Shown: positions 1 through 9,197 of the stretch, in pieces
Position numbering within the stretch: position 1 is the first letter of the stretch
Layout: each line of letters begins with the position of its first letter
Origin: Paraburkholderia ribeironis
Lineage (GTDB): Bacteria > Pseudomonadota > Gammaproteobacteria > Burkholderiales > Burkholderiaceae
DNA: 50,880 nt
Direction of reading: 5' to 3'
Assembly: GCF_900019265.1 (NCBI RefSeq)
Contig: NZ_CYGX02000063.1
Span: forward strand, 1-50,880
The notes under the pieces: generated by a model
What the model saw: the letters and a program-made list of their open reading frames with translations, nothing else
Database searches by the model: none
Told to the model about the DNA's origin: nothing
Position numbers and translations under genes: made by a program

Positions 1-8
1 CAGCAACC

Positions 9-40
9 AGAAACCCCACCGGACCGCCGGTGGGGTTTCT
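9..40. terminator. strong bidirectional hairpin terminator
   Basis: A perfect 14-bp stem (positions 9-22 pairing with 27-40, loop ACCG) is flanked by A-rich and T-rich arms (AGAAACCCC / GGGGTTTCT). It can end transcripts from either side. It lies beyond the end of the minus-strand LysR gene (273) and may also serve a gene left of the window. The 230 bases between it and the LysR stop show no supported gene. Confidence 0.8.
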
Positions 41-272
41 GCGTTTACGCGCGCCGGGCGCGCGGCGCGAAGCGGTACCGGCAGATCCTGCAGGACCCTG
101 CAGCCGGCGCTTCACGCAACGACAGCGCGAGCGCGAAACGGAAACGCGGCCGGAAAAACACCGTACACGACACTTCCTGGCGCATAAGCGTTGCATACAC
201 AGCAAACAACGCTTCTGCTCTCAGCACCGCCGTGCCTATCCGCAAGCGTTAGTGCACATCGTCAATCCCGAA

Positions 273-1268
273 TCATTGCGTGGCAATATCCCCGAGGCCG
301 TTTGCGCCGACAGGCAACTCGGCATCGCCAGAATAAGCTTGCCCCACTTCAGCAAGCAACGCTTCATCACGCGCAATGACTTTCGGCAGATGCGTGCGCA
401 GGAACTCGACCCACGTCCGCGTCTTTGCATCAATGAACTTGCGCGATGGATACAGCGCATAAACGTTCATCTTTTGCAGCGTATATTCCGGCAACACGCG
501 TACTAACGTGCCATCGCGCAATCCGGAAATGGCCGCGTAAAGCGGCACCATGCCGATACCCATCCCTTCGCGAATCGCGACAATCAACGACTCCGCGATG
601 TTCACGTGCACCGGACCATTTACTTCCATTATTTCGCTGCCATTTGGGCCATCGAGTACCCATTCGTGCGGCGGAAACGCCGGCGTATGCAGGATCAAAC
701 ACTCGTGATGAGCGAGATCGCCCGGTTTTTGCGGCGCGCCATGCGCGCGCACATACGCCGGTGATGCGCACAGGATGCTGAAAGTCGTCCCCAGCGGCAG
801 CGACACCAGATCCGAATTCGGCAGAATCGATGCACCGATCACGGCGACATCAGCACTGCCTTCGAAAAGATCGGGCATGCGCTGCGACAACGTCAACTCG
901 ACAGTCACCTCCGGGTAGAGCGCGCGATAGCGCGAGATCGCCGGCAGCACATAATGCTGGCCGATGCTTGCGAAGCTATGCATGCGCAAAGCGCCAGTGG
1001 GGCGCTCGTGCGCGCAACTGGCTTCCTCTTCAGCGATGTCGACATCGGCGAGTATCTGCTGGGATCGCTTCAGGTAGCGCTCGCCGGCGGTGGTGAGCGC
1101 GAGCCGTCGCGTCGAGCGGTTCAGCAACCGCGTACGCAGGTGGGCCTCAAGCTCCGAGACCGCGCGAGACATGGCGCCCGTCGTCGAATTGAGCGACTGC
1201 GCGGCGGCCGTAAAACTACCGGCTTCGACTACGCGCACGAACACGCGCATATTTTGTAACGTATCCAT
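273..1268 (-). CDS. LysR-family transcriptional regulator
   Basis: 331 residues from the ATG at 1268 (a TTG one codon earlier is less likely). The N-terminal 60 residues form the LysR winged helix-turn-helix (MDTLQNMRVFVRVVEAGSFT, then AAAQSLNSTTGAMSRAVSEL), followed by the linker helix and a periplasmic-binding-protein-like effector domain from about residue 90. The C-terminus runs about 25 residues past the usual end. It is divergent from the FUSC exporter at 1468 across 199 bases, the layout typical of a LysR activator with its target gene (compare AaeR/AaeB in enterobacteria). Inference: it controls that exporter in response to an aromatic or other weak acid. The effector cannot be read from sequence. 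Confidence 0.92.
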   Translation of the reverse strand: MDTLQNMRVFVRVVEAGSFTAAAQSLNSTTGAMSRAVSELEAHLRTRLLNRSTRRLALTTAGERYLKRSQQILADVDIAEEEASCAHERPTGALRMHSFASIGQHYVLPAISRYRALYPEVTVELTLSQRMPDLFEGSADVAVIGASILPNSDLVSLPLGTTFSILCASPAYVRAHGAPQKPGDLAHHECLILHTPAFPPHEWVLDGPNGSEIMEVNGPVHVNIAESLIVAIREGMGIGMVPLYAAISGLRDGTLVRVLPEYTLQKMNVYALYPSRKFIDAKTRTWVEFLRTHLPKVIARDEALLAEVGQAYSGDAELPVGANGLGDIATQ

Positions 1269-1467
1269 CAATCCTTCTGTTTCACGGCAGAAGCCGTATT
1301 GTCCGCCTGCCCTGGGGCCGCATTGTTGTCGGTTCTGGAAGGGACGTTCCGGGCCTGTCCTCTTAATGCGCCCATAGCATGCTCCTAAAATCGGCGCCTT
1401 GTCGGCCGGTGCGTGCAGTCTTCGCCCGCGCTTCTTTCAGCGATCAACCGGGGTGAATTGCCTGCAG

Positions 1468-3648
1468 ATGAAACGCCAACACGCGATCAAACCGATGGCG
1501 AACACCCTCCGGCCGTGGCGCGTCATGGGACATGCGTTCGGGCGGCAAACGTTCAGTGCCGCCATTCGCGACTGGGCGTTCAGCGACGGTCTGATCTGGC
1601 TGCATCTGCTGAAAACCGTCACCGCAGGTCTGCTGGCGCTGGGCATTGCGATGCTGCTCGATCTGCCCCAACCGCGCATTGCGATGACCACAGTGTTCGT
1701 GTTGATGCAACCGTTCAGCGGGATGGTCCTCGCCAAAAGTTTCTACCGGATTCTCGGGACGGCGGTGGGGACGATCGCCGCGCTCGCGCTCGGCGCGCTG
1801 TTCGTCCAGCAGCCCGAACTGTACATGCTCGGCATGATCGGGTGGGTGAGCGCCTGTATCGCTGCGGCGGTCCGGTATCGGCATTTCAGATGGTACGGTT
1901 TTGTGCTGGCGGGGTACACCGCTGCGCTGATCGGCATTCCGAATGTCACGGCGCCTCACGATCTGTTTCTCGCGGCGCTCACGCGTGCGGCCGAGGTGAC
2001 CATCGGCATCGTGTGTTCGAGCGCAGTGAGTGCGTCGATCGTGCCCCAACGCTCCAGCCTTGCACTGCGACGCGCGTTGCAGAACAGGTTCGCAAATTTT
2101 ACTGCGTTCGCTGCCGACGTGCTCGATCGCGGCATCGCGCGAAGTCAATTCGAGCGCCGGTTCGCGGATCTCGTCGACGAGATCGTCGGCTTCGAGGCGA
2201 CGCGCATCTTTGCCGCCTTCGAGGATCCGGCGATGCGTTCCCGCAGTCAGCATCTCGGCCGTCTGAACAGTGAGTTCATGGATGCGTGCGCACGTCTGCA
2301 CGCGCTGCATCAACTACTCAAACGCTTGCGCGCAACGGGGTCGGCATCGATGCTCGCGGCACTCAGGCCATACTTCCACGAACTGGCCGCGCTGCTGACG
2401 CCACGGGCCGGGGCCGCCCTCGATGCATCGCACGTCGCGGGCCATCTGCGTCTCTTTCAGGCGAACCTGCCACGACGCGTGCGCGAAACCAGACGGCCGC
2501 TCGAAGCCGCACCCCCCGAATCGCTGGCGGACTTCGATACGGCGGCGGAACTGCTCTACCGTTTCATCGACGAGTGGGGGCGCTACTCGGAGACATACGC
2601 GTCGTTGGCACAACGCAAGGTCGCAAGCGCGCAGCGCAGCCCCGGTCGCTACGTGAGCCACACGAACGGCTTCGTCGTCGCGGTCGTGTTCGTGCGCTCC
2701 GCCGTGGTGATGGCGATTGCCGGCTGGTTCTGGATCGTCACCGCCTGGCCAGCAGGAGGCCTGGCGATGATCGGTGCGGCGCTCGCGTGCGCGCTGACCT
2801 CCACCGCGCCGAACCCGACGAAGATGGCCGTGCAGATGGCGTTCGGCGCCGTGCTGGCGACGCTGACCGGCTACCTCTTCATGTGCTACGTGTATCCGAA
2901 TATCGACGGTTTCCCGTTGCTTTGCACGATGCTCGCGCCGGTGCTTGCGTTGGGCGCGTTCATCGCGACGCGCAAACGCGCAGCGGGATTTGGCATCGGC
3001 TTTTCGGTCTTCTTTTGTCTGCTCGCCGGACCGGACAACGTGCTCGACTATGCGCCGGATCTGCTGATCAACAATGGCATCGCGCTCACTGCGTCGATGC
3101 TGCTGGCGGCGCTCGTTTTCGCCGTGGTCTTTCCATCCGACATGCCGTGGCTCATCGAGCGAATCATGGGCGACTTGCGCTCGCAAGTCGTGGCCGCCTG
3201 CAATGATGAATTGCCGGGACTCAACCAGCGCTTCCAGTCGAGCACGCACGATCTGACGTCGCAGCTGCGCATGCTATTGACGCGGCGCTCACGGCGTCGA
3301 CGCGACGCGTTGCGCTGGATGCTCGCCACACTCGAAGTCGGTCACGCCGTGATCGATCTGCGCAACGAAGCGACACTCGCCGGTTACGCGCGGGTCCTTC
3401 ATCCACACTGGAGCAGCGCCATCGAGCGTACCTGCAAAGACCTCGCGCGGCTGTTCGCGCGACCCGGCACACGCGCGCTCGAGCGCGCGCTCGTCTCGGT
3501 GCGTTTGGCGACGTGGATTGCACAGGACATGCTGCAAACCGTGCACACGGATCGCGACAAGCGTCACGACCTGCAACGCATTCTCAGTTGCCTGCACTTC
3601 ATCCGTACCGCGTTGCTCGACAAGGACGCACCGTTCAACGCACGCTAA
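1468..3648 (+). CDS. FUSC-family inner-membrane exporter (aromatic acid efflux type)
   Basis: About 726 residues from the ATG at 1468; 1495 is a possible later start, and upstream in-frame codons offer only TTG. The layout is that of the fusaric-acid-resistance/AaeB family: an N-terminal bundle of about six membrane helices (residues 40-190), a long cytoplasmic alpha-helical region (190-430), a second membrane bundle (430-600, with WFWIVTAWPAGGLAMIGAAL) and an arginine-rich helical tail. Family members export hydroxylated aromatic acids and similar compounds, often with a periplasmic adaptor, but no adaptor gene (aaeA) is next to this one. A divergent LysR regulator lies upstream. Substrate unknown. 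Confidence 0.88.
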   Translation: MKRQHAIKPMANTLRPWRVMGHAFGRQTFSAAIRDWAFSDGLIWLHLLKTVTAGLLALGIAMLLDLPQPRIAMTTVFVLMQPFSGMVLAKSFYRILGTAVGTIAALALGALFVQQPELYMLGMIGWVSACIAAAVRYRHFRWYGFVLAGYTAALIGIPNVTAPHDLFLAALTRAAEVTIGIVCSSAVSASIVPQRSSLALRRALQNRFANFTAFAADVLDRGIARSQFERRFADLVDEIVGFEATRIFAAFEDPAMRSRSQHLGRLNSEFMDACARLHALHQLLKRLRATGSASMLAALRPYFHELAALLTPRAGAALDASHVAGHLRLFQANLPRRVRETRRPLEAAPPESLADFDTAAELLYRFIDEWGRYSETYASLAQRKVASAQRSPGRYVSHTNGFVVAVVFVRSAVVMAIAGWFWIVTAWPAGGLAMIGAALACALTSTAPNPTKMAVQMAFGAVLATLTGYLFMCYVYPNIDGFPLLCTMLAPVLALGAFIATRKRAAGFGIGFSVFFCLLAGPDNVLDYAPDLLINNGIALTASMLLAALVFAVVFPSDMPWLIERIMGDLRSQVVAACNDELPGLNQRFQSSTHDLTSQLRMLLTRRSRRRRDALRWMLATLEVGHAVIDLRNEATLAGYARVLHPHWSSAIERTCKDLARLFARPGTRALERALVSVRLATWIAQDMLQTVHTDRDKRHDLQRILSCLHFIRTALLDKDAPFNAR

Positions 3649-3813
3649 GCGACGCGTGCTAAAGCCGTCCCTCGCGTCGATTCCACGTCGATCTTACATC
3701 GATCTTTCTGCTAGATGGAAAGATCATTTCCGGGTAGCCCCGTTAATCCGCGCAGGTGACAGCCATATAGTCTCACCGGTGCCACGCGATAGCTGTGGGT
3801 TTTGGAGAAGGAA

Positions 3814-4029
3814 ATGAAAGTGTTGAAGATGCTCCTGATCGCCTGCTCGTTGTGCGCCGTTGTCGCGCATGCGCAAACGGCGCCGGCCGCAGCGGAGCAA
3901 CAGCTTGCCGATGCCCACGCGCAACGCGCCGACGACGGCGCTGCGCGAGGCCGCATTGCCGCGCCGAAGACCACGGCCGAAGAGTGCGTCGGTCCCGTGA
4001 GCTTCTGTAGCCTTTACTTCGGCAGCTAA
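3814..4029 (+). CDS. small secreted hypothetical protein
   Basis: 71 residues. Start at the ATG at 3814, preceded by a good Shine-Dalgarno (GGAGAAGGA at 3804-3812). Residues 1-20 (MKVLKMLLIACSLCAVVAHA) form a clear signal peptide with an AHA cleavage site. The mature part is alanine-rich and ends with two cysteines (EECVGPVSFCSLYFGS) that could pair. Standalone gene with no obvious operon partner. Function unknown; small exported proteins of this kind are common in Burkholderia. Confidence 0.7.
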   Translation: MKVLKMLLIACSLCAVVAHAQTAPAAAEQQLADAHAQRADDGAARGRIAAPKTTAEECVGPVSFCSLYFGS

Positions 4030-4041
4030 GCAGCGCTGCCC

Positions 4042-4068
4042 AAGCACCCGAAGCACCCGAAGCACCCG
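4042..4068. repeat. 9-nt tandem repeat, three copies
   Basis: Three exact copies of AAGCACCCG follow one another, with a degenerate fourth (CAAGACCCG), in the intergenic stretch between the small secreted protein and the CoA transferase. Confidence 0.8.
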
Positions 4069-4229
4069 CAAGACCCGTCGCGCGCACATCGAGCGCGACA
4101 CGACACCTGGCCGCGACGCCGTTCTATCGAAACGCCGCGGCGGGTACAACACTCCGGCTACCGGGACAAGCACACCACAGACGTGCGCACCGGCAGCCCG
4201 GACTGGTGACCATGGAGAGACTCAGTTTC

Positions 4230-5744
4230 ATGTACGAAGACCGGATTCGTTGTGCCGCGCTGCGCGGAAAAATTACCTCGGCCGCCGAAGCGGCGCTTCT
4301 GATCCAGGACGGCATGCGCGTTGGCGCGAGCGGCTTCACACGCGCGGGCGATGCCAAGGTCGTGCCGGTCGCGCTGGCCGAGCGGGCGCGTCAGGAAGGC
4401 GAGCCGCTACGTATCACGTTGATGACCGGCGCATCGCTCGGCCATGACGTGGATCGCATGCTCACCGAGGCGCACGTGCTCGCGCGCCGACTGCCGTTCC
4501 AGGTGGACAAGACGCTACGCGACGCGATCAATCGCGGTGAAGTCATGTTCGTCGATCAGCACCTGTCGGAAACCGTCGAGATGCTGCGCGCGAACCAGCT
4601 CGGCAAGCTCGACGTCGCCATTATCGAAGCCGCCGCGATCACCGAAACCGGCGGCATCGTGCCAACCACGTCGGTCGGCAATTCGGCCAGCTTCGCGATT
4701 CTCGCCGACAAGGTGATCGTCGAAATCAATCTTGCGCAGCCGCTCGCGCTCGAGGGCTTGCACGACATCTGGATTCCGGGCCGCCGGCCGCACCGCGAGC
4801 CGCTGCCGATCGTTCGTGCGCAAGATCGCGTCGGCACACCGGCCATCGAGATTGCGCCCGAAAAGGTCGCCGCCATCGTCATCACCAATATGCCCGACAG
4901 TTCGTCGACGGTGCTGCCGGCGGACGAGGAAACCCGCTTGATCGCCGGTCATCTGATCGAGTTTTTCCAGCACGAAGTGTCGCGTGGTCGCATGCCCGGG
5001 CACTTGCCGCCGTTGCAGGCGGGTATCGGCACGATTGCGAACGCGGTGCTGGCCGGCTTCGTCGATGCGCCTTTCGACGCCTTCGAAATTTACTCGGAAG
5101 TCCTGCAGGATTCGACCTTCGATCTGATGGACGCCGGCAAGGTGACCTTTGCATCGGGCGCATCGATCACGTTGTCGGCCGCGCGCCAGGCGCAGGTGTT
5201 CGGCGAACTCGAGCGCTACCGGGACCGGCTCGTGCTGCGTCCGCAGGAAGTCAGCAACCATCCCGAAGTGATTCGGCGGCTCGGTCTGATCGCGTTGAAT
5301 ACGGCGCTCGAACTGGACATCTACGGCAACGTCAATTCGACGCACGTGGGCGGCACACACATGATGAACGGCATCGGCGGTTCGGGCGATTTCGCGCGCA
5401 ACGCGTCGTGTGCGATCTTCGCCACCAAGTCGATCGCGAAGGCCGGCCGCATTTCGAGCATCGTGCCGATGGTGCCGCATTGCGACCACAACGAACATGA
5501 CGTGGACGTGGTCGTGACGGAGCAGGGTCTGGCCGATCTGCGCGGATTGGCGCCACGCGAACGCGCGACGTTGATCATCGAAAACTGCGCGCATCCGCTG
5601 TATCGCGATCTGTTGCGCGACTACTATCGGGACGCATTGAAGTGGGGCGGGCAAACACCGCATCAGTTGGATCAGGCTTTCGCCTGGCATATGCGGCTGC
5701 GTGACACCGGCTCGATGTTGCCGGCAATGAAAGCAGGTCGTTGA
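4230..5744 (+). CDS. acetyl-CoA hydrolase / succinyl-CoA:acetate CoA-transferase
   Basis: 504 residues from the ATG at 4230, chosen because GGAGAG sits about 10 nt upstream; ATG 4212 and GTG 4206 are longer alternatives. The whole length matches the acetyl-CoA hydrolase/transferase family (SucC, AarC, Cat1 type). Seen: GGIVPTTSVGNS at 141-152, AGIGTIANAVLAGF at 264-277, IYSEVLQD with E290 (position close to the catalytic glutamate E294 of Acetobacter AarC), the glycine-rich MNGIGGSGDF near 380, and EQGLADLRG near 435. The enzyme moves CoA between short acyl groups such as acetate and succinate, or hydrolyses the thioester, in the cytoplasm. Monocistronic, with a hairpin terminator just downstream. 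Confidence 0.92.
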   Translation: MYEDRIRCAALRGKITSAAEAALLIQDGMRVGASGFTRAGDAKVVPVALAERARQEGEPLRITLMTGASLGHDVDRMLTEAHVLARRLPFQVDKTLRDAINRGEVMFVDQHLSETVEMLRANQLGKLDVAIIEAAAITETGGIVPTTSVGNSASFAILADKVIVEINLAQPLALEGLHDIWIPGRRPHREPLPIVRAQDRVGTPAIEIAPEKVAAIVITNMPDSSSTVLPADEETRLIAGHLIEFFQHEVSRGRMPGHLPPLQAGIGTIANAVLAGFVDAPFDAFEIYSEVLQDSTFDLMDAGKVTFASGASITLSAARQAQVFGELERYRDRLVLRPQEVSNHPEVIRRLGLIALNTALELDIYGNVNSTHVGGTHMMNGIGGSGDFARNASCAIFATKSIAKAGRISSIVPMVPHCDHNEHDVDVVVTEQGLADLRGLAPRERATLIIENCAHPLYRDLLRDYYRDALKWGGQTPHQLDQAFAWHMRLRDTGSMLPAMKAGR

Positions 5745-5750
5745 ACGAAC

Positions 5751-5783
5751 GAAGCGTCAGGTGGCATTCGCCCCTGACGCTTC
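5751..5783. terminator. hairpin terminator between convergent genes
   Basis: GAAGCGTCAGG (5751-5761) pairs with CCTGACGCTTC (5773-5783). It lies between the CoA-transferase stop (5744) and the convergent end of the GlsB-like gene (5803), so it can serve both strands. No long T-run. Confidence 0.7.
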
Positions 5784-5802
5784 GGGACATCAGATGCTGG
5801 GC

Positions 5803-6057
5803 TCAGCTGCCTCGTCGGACGAGCCGGATAAGAAACAACAGAATGACCGCGCCGATCACAGCGGTGATGATCGAGCCGATCCAGCCACCGCCAAGCGAAA
5901 TATGCAGCACACCGGCGAGCCAGCCGCCGATGAACGCGCCGACGATGCCGACGATGATGTCGACGATCAGGCCGAAGCCTCCGCCCTTGACCAGCACGCC
6001 TGCGAGCCAGCCCGCGATCGCGCCGATGATGAGCCATGCAATGATGCCGTGTTCCAT
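5803..6057 (-). CDS. GlsB/YeaQ/YmgE-family stress-response membrane protein
   Basis: 84 residues from the ATG at 6057 (MEHGIIAWLIIGAIAGWLAG), which has GGAG a few bases upstream; a 10-residue upstream extension in the same frame is not needed. Three glycine-rich membrane helices fill the protein: residues 4-20, 28-50 and 58-78, ending in a short basic tail (RLVRRGS). This is the usual size and pattern of transglycosylase-associated/GlsB proteins, small inner-membrane proteins induced by general stress, with unknown biochemical role. Monocistronic. Confidence 0.88.
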   Translation of the reverse strand: MEHGIIAWLIIGAIAGWLAGVLVKGGGFGLIVDIIVGIVGAFIGGWLAGVLHISLGGGWIGSIITAVIGAVILLFLIRLVRRGS

Positions 6058-6087
6058 ATTCGAGACTCCATGGTTGAGTGTGAGCAA

Positions 6088-6733
6088 ATCACGGTGATAG
6101 AGCTTAGTCGAAGGTCATGGGACAGTCCATGAGCAGGACGCGGAATTAACACTGTCTGAATCTGTTGCAAGCTAAGTGTAGACGATGCGCGCACACATGG
6201 GGAGTAAGGCACGGTCGCTCACTCGGGCGTCGGTTGGACATCTCTCGCGATTCAACTGACGCCGGAGATGGAGTGCTAATGTGGATTTTGTCGGCGTTGG
6301 CCTCGCGGCAAGACGGTTGGCAACCCATGTTCGCGAACCAGAGTTCGCGCTCGACGCCGGCGCCGAGTAGATCGTGCGGCTCACTTCGCGCCGTGTGAAT
6401 CGGGAGCGTGACAGCGACGCGTCCAAATCCTCAGCGCGTCTAAGAAGTTTCCATTGGCGCCGCAGAACAATCCTATCATCAATACGGACTCCGAATATTG
6501 ACGGCCTTCATCCCGGAAAACACACTGGCTGGATATTTCTGAACGCGTCGTGTCGCTGCGGAGTTCAAGTCAGGTTGCGCGTTTTCTTGCACGCGTTTTA
6601 CGTTGCTTTGTGCGTTTTGCGATTTTCGCGATTCCGCTCGCGCATGTTTCGACTGTCTTCGTGCAATGAATCCCGCGCACTCCACCCGCATGACATCGCC
6701 GCTTGTCCACCGCTCGGCCCAATTGAGGAATGT
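6088..6733. other. long intergenic stretch without a supported gene
   Basis: About 645 bases. Short overlapping ORFs on both strands have arginine/serine-rich shadow composition and no ribosome binding sites. The right part (6560-6730) is less GC-rich and contains the likely promoter and SD (GAGGAATGT) of the next gene. No tRNA, repeat or conserved RNA recognised. Confidence 0.5.
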
Positions 6734-7258
6734 ATGAAAGTCAAAGCTTCCGGCATCGTTGCCGGCGTGTTGATCGCGATTGCTCCGCTCCTGTCGTGCG
6801 CAGCGGATTTGCCCGCACCGTTCGAAGGCAGCAGCACGTTGCAGGCAGATGGCGTCGTGAAATCGGTCGACCTGGCGAAGCAGTCGCTCACCGTGATCGA
6901 CATGCACGGCGGCGAAGGTTCATTCACGGTCACGGACGCCCGCAATCTCGCGCAGATCAGGCAAGGTGGCAAGGTCCACGTCCGGATGATCCGCAACGCG
7001 GTGATCCGGCCCACGCATGCCGTTGGCGCTCAAGCAAAGCTTGCCCCGTCGGTCGAGCGTGACACGACGCAGTACGTGGCCGCCGAGGTCGAGGTGGTTG
7101 ATCACGCAAGCGGCGTGTTGGCGCTAAAGCGCACGGACGGCGCAGTGTTCCATATCCGGAGCCGTGAGCCGGCAGCGGTCGCCAATGTCACGCCGGGCAT
7201 GCGCATGGCCGTGACGTTCGCGCCGCAAGTCAGCGTGGCGGTGACGCCCGCGCAGTAA
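6734..7258 (+). CDS. exported hypothetical protein
   Basis: 174 residues from the ATG at 6734 with GAGGA 5 nt upstream; the frame is open further upstream but that part looks non-coding. Residues 1-23 (MKVKASGIVAGVLIAIAPLL ending SCA) form a signal peptide. The mature part is rich in beta-strand pattern and valine, with two similar halves: 'GVVKSVDLAKQSLTVIDMHG' at about 38-57 and 'AEVEVVDHASGVLALKRTDG' at about 115-135. Both resemble small OB-like or SH3-like units found in periplasmic copper/cation-binding or DUF-type proteins. Function not known. Convergent with the metallophosphoesterase, 8 bases apart. Confidence 0.75.
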   Translation: MKVKASGIVAGVLIAIAPLLSCAADLPAPFEGSSTLQADGVVKSVDLAKQSLTVIDMHGGEGSFTVTDARNLAQIRQGGKVHVRMIRNAVIRPTHAVGAQAKLAPSVERDTTQYVAAEVEVVDHASGVLALKRTDGAVFHIRSREPAAVANVTPGMRMAVTFAPQVSVAVTPAQ

Positions 7259-7266
7259 TCGAGGCG

Positions 7267-8532
7267 TTAGTCGGGCTCGCCCGGTACAAGCCGCAAGCGT
7301 GTGATTTCCGACGGCGCGCCCAGACGCTTCGGCGGCCCCCAGTAGCCGGTGCCTCGGCTCGTGTACACCCACAATCCGTTCAGACGTGCAAGACCCGCGG
7401 TGAATGGCTGCTGAAGCCGCACGAAGAAATTCCACGGGAAGAACTGGCCACCGTGCGTGTGACCCGACAACTGCAGCGTGAAGCCCGCTGCCGCAGCGGC
7501 TTCGGCGGAGCGCGGCTGGTGGGCGAGCAGCACCTTGATCAGCACATCGCCGGGCGCACCGGCCAGCGCCGCAGCGGGATCGCTGCGATGCGACGGGTCG
7601 TGATGACCCGCGGAATAATCGGTCACGCCCGCAATCACCGCGCGCGCGCCGTCGTGGTCCACGATCACGTGCTCGTTAAGCAGTACGTTCAGTCCCAGTC
7701 GCCGGAATTCGTCGATCCAGGCATCGGCGCCAGCGTAATACTCGTGGTTGCCGGTGACGAGAAACGCGCCATGACGCGCGCTGAGCCGCGACAGCGGTTG
7801 CGTGTGTCGGGTCAATTGCGACACGGTGCCGTCCACCACGTCGCCGGTTACGGCAATCAGATCTGGCTTCAGCCGGTTCACGGCGTCGACGATCGCGTCC
7901 ACATAGCGGCCTTTGATGGTCGGTCCGACATGAATATCGCTGATCTGGACGATCGTGAAGCCATCGAGCGCAGCCGGCAAATCGTCGATCGGCACCGCGA
8001 TCGTCACCACCCGGGCGCGGCGACGTGCGTTGAACAGGCCGACCAGCGTCGACAGCAGCGCGAGCAGCGGCACCGCCGCCGCCGAGCCAATCCGCCAGTG
8101 GCCGATGGCGATGGTGCCAGGCCAGATTGCATCGATGGTCAGCAGCGATGCGAGCATCAGGTCGCGTGCGAATGTCAGCACCAGCAGCGACGAGAAGAAG
8201 CCCATCGCCAGCAGCCCGACCCATGCAAGCCGGTCGGCGAGCGGTTGCCGCTTGATGCTGCGTGCCAACATGCCCAGCGGGATCAGAAAGATCGACATCA
8301 CGAGCCACAGCGCGCTCAGCCAGCGACCCGTGCTGTCGATCGGCATGTCCGGGATCAGACGCAAGCCGACGTAGAGATGCAGCAGAATGCCAATCGCGAT
8401 GATGCGAACAAAGAACGGTGAGCGGCGCATAGCGAGGATCAAGGCGGGAAGCAGCCGACGCGCGGACGAGCGGCGGCGAATCGTCGGCGGCACCGATGCG
8501 CTGGCGGCCGTGGCGAAACATTCTACCGGCAT
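7267..8532 (-). CDS. membrane-anchored metallophosphoesterase (YkuE/YaeI type)
   Basis: 421 residues from ATG 8532; ATG 8430 (MRRSPFFVRIIAIG) would give a 387-residue protein beginning directly with the first membrane helix and may be the true start. About four membrane helices precede the catalytic domain. All calcineurin-like metal-binding blocks are present in order: VQISDIHVG, AVTGDVVDG, VTGNHEYY, LLAHQPR and LSGHTHGGQF. Relatives are metal-dependent phosphoesterases at the cytoplasmic membrane; some act on lipid or UDP-sugar pyrophosphates. Substrate not deducible. Single gene. Confidence 0.88.
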   Translation of the reverse strand: MPVECFATAASASVPPTIRRRSSARRLLPALILAMRRSPFFVRIIAIGILLHLYVGLRLIPDMPIDSTGRWLSALWLVMSIFLIPLGMLARSIKRQPLADRLAWVGLLAMGFFSSLLVLTFARDLMLASLLTIDAIWPGTIAIGHWRIGSAAAVPLLALLSTLVGLFNARRRARVVTIAVPIDDLPAALDGFTIVQISDIHVGPTIKGRYVDAIVDAVNRLKPDLIAVTGDVVDGTVSQLTRHTQPLSRLSARHGAFLVTGNHEYYAGADAWIDEFRRLGLNVLLNEHVIVDHDGARAVIAGVTDYSAGHHDPSHRSDPAAALAGAPGDVLIKVLLAHQPRSAEAAAAAGFTLQLSGHTHGGQFFPWNFFVRLQQPFTAGLARLNGLWVYTSRGTGYWGPPKRLGAPSEITRLRLVPGEPD

Positions 8533-8748
8533 GTCGCAGCGCTTGCCGACGCTGCCGGATTTGCAGCGGGCAAGCCATATGCTTCAGTGCGTGAAAAGGC
8601 GTGCAGGCGGGCCATGCATTGCAGCAATCCACCTGTGCGCATGGGCTCGATACCAGGGCTTATTCAGGCGTCGCCCGCGGCCCAATTAAATGGGCTTTGA
8701 ATTGTATTCGCGAGTGGACTATGCTCGAAATAAACCAGCATGTCGTAG

Positions 8749-8809
8749 CCCCGCAGCGGGGCGACAGCGACTGGTCTAGTCGCCGCCAAAGGGCACAAGG
8801 CGAAGGGGG
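8749..8809 (+). promoter_or_regulatory. possible structured leader (two hairpins) before a small membrane protein gene
   Basis: Two adjacent hairpins: CCCCG/CGGGG (8749-8761, triloop) and a perfect GCGACT/AGTCGC stem (8767-8772 with 8778-8783, loop GGTCT). A purine-rich stretch ending in the Shine-Dalgarno AAGGGGG (8803-8809) follows. I could not match it to a known riboswitch class. It may only be a stable 5' UTR. Confidence 0.35.
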
Positions 8810-8818
8810 ATGCACATC

Positions 8819-9157
8819 ATGAAGCTGCTCCGATCGGGCCATCAATTGCGCGACCCGCATGATGCGCACCATGCGCATCATGTCGGACGTGAGGGCAGTC
8901 ATGTGATGCTGCCTCTCGTAGGCATTTCGTTGATGGCCCTCGCGCTGTACTTCGGCGTGCGCAACATCGACTTCTCCGAGCTGGGCAAAAGCGCGCTATT
9001 CGATGTGGTGATGGTGTGCGTCGCGCTGGGCATCGCGGGGCTGTTTGGCGTCGTCGGCGCGTGGTTGCGTTCGAACGGCGACGAGGCCGAAGAGGGCTTC
9101 TGCTTTATCGGCGCGTTGATCGGCGCCATGGTGTTCTACGTGGCGCTGTTGACCTGA
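8819..9157 (+). CDS. small inner-membrane hypothetical protein
   Basis: 112 residues from ATG 8819, spaced 9 nt from AAGGGGG; ATG 8810 is too close to that SD. The first 30 residues are cytosolic and unusually histidine-rich (HDAHHAHHVG). Three membrane segments follow: about 31-48, 60-82 and 92-110. The histidine cluster could bind a metal ion, which is inference only. It has a hairpin-rich leader and ends convergently with the nitroreductase gene. No family recognised. Confidence 0.7.
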   Translation: MKLLRSGHQLRDPHDAHHAHHVGREGSHVMLPLVGISLMALALYFGVRNIDFSELGKSALFDVVMVCVALGIAGLFGVVGAWLRSNGDEAEEGFCFIGALIGAMVFYVALLT

Positions 9158-9197
9158 GCTAGTGGCCCGCACGCGCCGCCGCGCCACGCGCCGTGCG

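Noticed and set aside
430..771. Long ORFs antisense to or in other frames of the LysR, FUSC, CoA-transferase, ytf and mdc genes
   Set aside because: High GC opens shadow frames. These are Arg/Ala-rich, lack ribosome binding sites and show no family features, while the opposite frame encodes a known protein.
8749..8809. mini-ykkC (guanidine) riboswitch
   Set aside because: Two tandem hairpins are present, but the ACGR-type loops that define that class are missing.
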